A stretch of DNA of 33,803 nucleotides from Solirubrobacterales bacterium. Its GTDB lineage: Bacteria > Actinomycetota > Thermoleophilia > Solirubrobacterales > 70-9. This document shows positions 32,665 to 33,803 of this stretch, piece after piece (positions within the stretch are counted from its first letter, which is position 1; each line of letters begins with the position of its first letter). The translations under genes and the position numbers were made by a program. Under the pieces are notes generated by a model. It saw only the letters and a program-made list of their open reading frames with translations. It searched no databases and was not told where the DNA came from. Location: positions 1-33,803 of the forward strand of contig SHVA01000023.1 of NCBI GenBank assembly GCA_009691195.1, written 5' to 3'.

Positions 32665-33657
32665 TCATCTCACGCTCCCCATCTTGCGGGCGCCGAAGAC
32701 GATATCGGCGGGCACCCGTCCCTTGGTCAGGCGCCCGTTGTGGGCGCGGTCGTAGTTGAACTCCTCCAGGTACTCGTCGAGGTCCCGCCGCAGGGCGGTG
32801 ATCTTCGGGGCGAGCGAGCGGGCGAAGGCCGGGCGCCAGCACTCCTCGAGGATCGTCAGCTGGGCGCGCTCCACGCAGCCGTTGGAGTTGGGGTTGCCCG
32901 CCTTGATCCGCCACTGCCTGGCGCCGAGGGCCTCGACGGCCGAGCCGAACTGCTTCGATCGAAACTCCGAGCCGTTGTCGGTGGTCACCTGGCGAAGGCG
33001 CCAGCCGGCTGCCTTTAGCTCCCGCGCCACCCGGTGCACCAGCTCCGCGGTGTGCCGGGCCCTGGGGTTTCGCTCGGAGCTGTGCAGTTCGGCCCAGGCA
33101 AAGCCCGAGGCGACGTCTGCGGCGGTGTATTGCCAGACGGTCCCCGCAGAGCCACTCAGGCGGCCGACGAAAAAGCAGTCCAGCTGCACCTTCTCGCCGG
33201 GCTCGGAGGCCTCGATATGGCGCGCAGCAGGGGGAATATCGGGCTTGCGCTCATAGGGCTCGGCGTGGCGGGCGACGAGCGCCAGGCGCTTTGAGCGGGT
33301 GTTCAGGTTGAAGCGACGCAGCACCCGCCAGATCCCATGCTCTGAGATCCGGATGCCGCCCCACTTCTCCCTGGCGAGCTCAGAGGAGATCCGCCTGGGC
33401 CCGAATCCCGGGCGCGCCAGGGCGAAGGCCACGATCCGCTGCTCCAGATGCGGCCCGATCTGGTTGGGCATCCGCGGGCGCCGGCGCTCCCTGATCCGCA
33501 GGGCCTCCATCCCCCAGCGGTCGACCTTTCGCTTCCAGCGGTAGTAGGTCGAGCGCTCGATCCCCATCGCCCTGCAGGCCTCGGAGACGTTGCCGAGCTC
33601 CTCGGCCAGGGTGAAGCAGCGCAAACGGAATCCGAACAACACGTCATCCTCAGTCAT
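32665..33657 (-). CDS. IS481-family DDE transposase
   Basis: The 330-residue protein has an N-terminal HTH (GNVSEACRAMGIERSTYYRW, 22-41), a second HTH at about 65-120 (FGPRRISSELAREKWGGIRI), and an rve integrase core. The catalytic triad is complete: D160 in VQLDCFFVG, D227 in TTDNGSEF and E263 in SNGCVERAQL, giving the DD(35)E spacing. The C-terminus EYLEEFNYDRAHNGRLTKGR is typical. The ATG at 33657 follows an AGGGGAG ribosome site. No frameshift is needed, unlike classic IS3 elements. Confidence 0.93.
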   Translation of the reverse strand: MTEDDVLFGFRLRCFTLAEELGNVSEACRAMGIERSTYYRWKRKVDRWGMEALRIRERRRPRMPNQIGPHLEQRIVAFALARPGFGPRRISSELAREKWGGIRISEHGIWRVLRRFNLNTRSKRLALVARHAEPYERKPDIPPAARHIEASEPGEKVQLDCFFVGRLSGSAGTVWQYTAADVASGFAWAELHSSERNPRARHTAELVHRVARELKAAGWRLRQVTTDNGSEFRSKQFGSAVEALGARQWRIKAGNPNSNGCVERAQLTILEECWRPAFARSLAPKITALRRDLDEYLEEFNYDRAHNGRLTKGRVPADIVFGARKMGSVR

Positions 33658-33713
33658 GTCGTGCTCCCCTCATTGCTTTCTTGATTTGGCGTTGAGGAGC
33701 GTGAGCGAGCGCG

Positions 33714-33747
33714 CGGACGCCCCCGGCCCTAGGGCCGGGGGCGTCCG
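33714..33747. repeat. Perfect 34-bp palindrome upstream of the transposase gene
   Basis: The left half CGGACGCCCCCGGCCCT (33714-33730) is fully complementary to 33731-33747. It lies inside the IS, between the right terminal repeat and the transposase start. It could form a very stable hairpin in transcripts entering from outside, or act as a regulator site. Confidence 0.85.
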
Positions 33748-33775
33748 ACTTCAAGCTGCGGCTATGGATCTCGCG

Positions 33776-33799
33776 GGTGTTGCGAGAGCTTGGGGTTAG
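33776..33799 (-). repeat. Right terminal inverted repeat of the IS
   Basis: Read inward on the minus strand it starts CTAACCCCAAG and has GCAACA at the same distance as the left end. Confidence 0.8.
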
Positions 33800-33803
33800 T
33801 CCG

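Larger units (their letters stand above)
32635..33799 (-). mobile_element. IS481-like insertion sequence, complete
   Basis: About 1165 bp with one transposase frame and terminal inverted repeats that match at 18 of 24 positions (32635-32658 and 33776-33799, both starting CTAACCCC). A likely 6-bp target duplication flanks it. Size, single ORF and DDE pattern fit IS481; a single-frame IS3 relative is the alternative. It lies upstream of the antiporter gene and seems recent, since the transposase is intact and the ends are well kept. Confidence 0.85.

Overview
The window comes from a high-GC actinobacterium, most likely of the class Thermoleophilia (Solirubrobacterales-like). This is inferred from gene content and order (hisS-aspS, alaS-ruvX-mltG-aroE-aroC-aroKB-aroQ-pepP), from frequent GTG/TTG starts, and from a recurring TANNNT box 6-8 bases before start codons, which points to leaderless mRNAs. 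No rRNA or marker phylogeny is present, so the assignment is tentative.

Region 1 (1-3729) is the end of an integrative element at the 3' end of a tRNA-Met gene (3729-3802, minus strand). It carries the 3' part of an AlbA/Schlafen-type gene, a complete tyrosine recombinase, and upstream of that three tightly overlapping small genes: an HTH protein, a terminase-small-subunit-like protein with a Cys/His N-terminus, and an excisionase-like HTH protein. Pairs of GTGGCAAC repeats 11 bp apart lie at 1875-1893 and, inverted, at 3648-3666; they look like recombinase arm sites. A 675-base non-coding stretch next to the tRNA holds these and other repeats.

Region 2 (3803-17125) is chromosomal housekeeping: an M29 aminopeptidase, glutamate formimidoyltransferase, a small basic membrane protein, an MBL-fold hydrolase, hisS, a truncated CSLREA-type secreted gene preceded by four 13-bp tandem repeats, aspS, a membrane-anchored GH3 protein, a polytopic membrane protein, an MnmA fused to an IscU/NifU-like domain, and alaS.

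Region 3 (17126-23186) is a complete five-gene oligopeptide ABC transporter operon (lipoprotein, two permeases, two ATPases). It has a 12-bp perfect hairpin just after the binding-protein gene, and it sits between alaS and ruvX.

Region 4 (23235-31252) holds ruvX, mltG and a shikimate-pathway cluster (aroE, aroC, an aroK-aroB fusion, aroQ), with a small prepilin peptidase and an antisense cupredoxin-like gene inserted, then an M24 aminopeptidase. The aro genes cover dehydroquinate synthesis and dehydration, shikimate dehydrogenase and kinase, and chorismate synthase. aroQ seems to start at a CTG overlapping the aroKB stop.

Region 5 (31351-33803) has a CPA2 cation/proton antiporter on the minus strand and, upstream of it, a nearly complete IS481-like insertion sequence with visible terminal inverted repeats, a probable 6-bp target duplication cut by the window edge, and a perfect 34-bp palindrome before the transposase gene.
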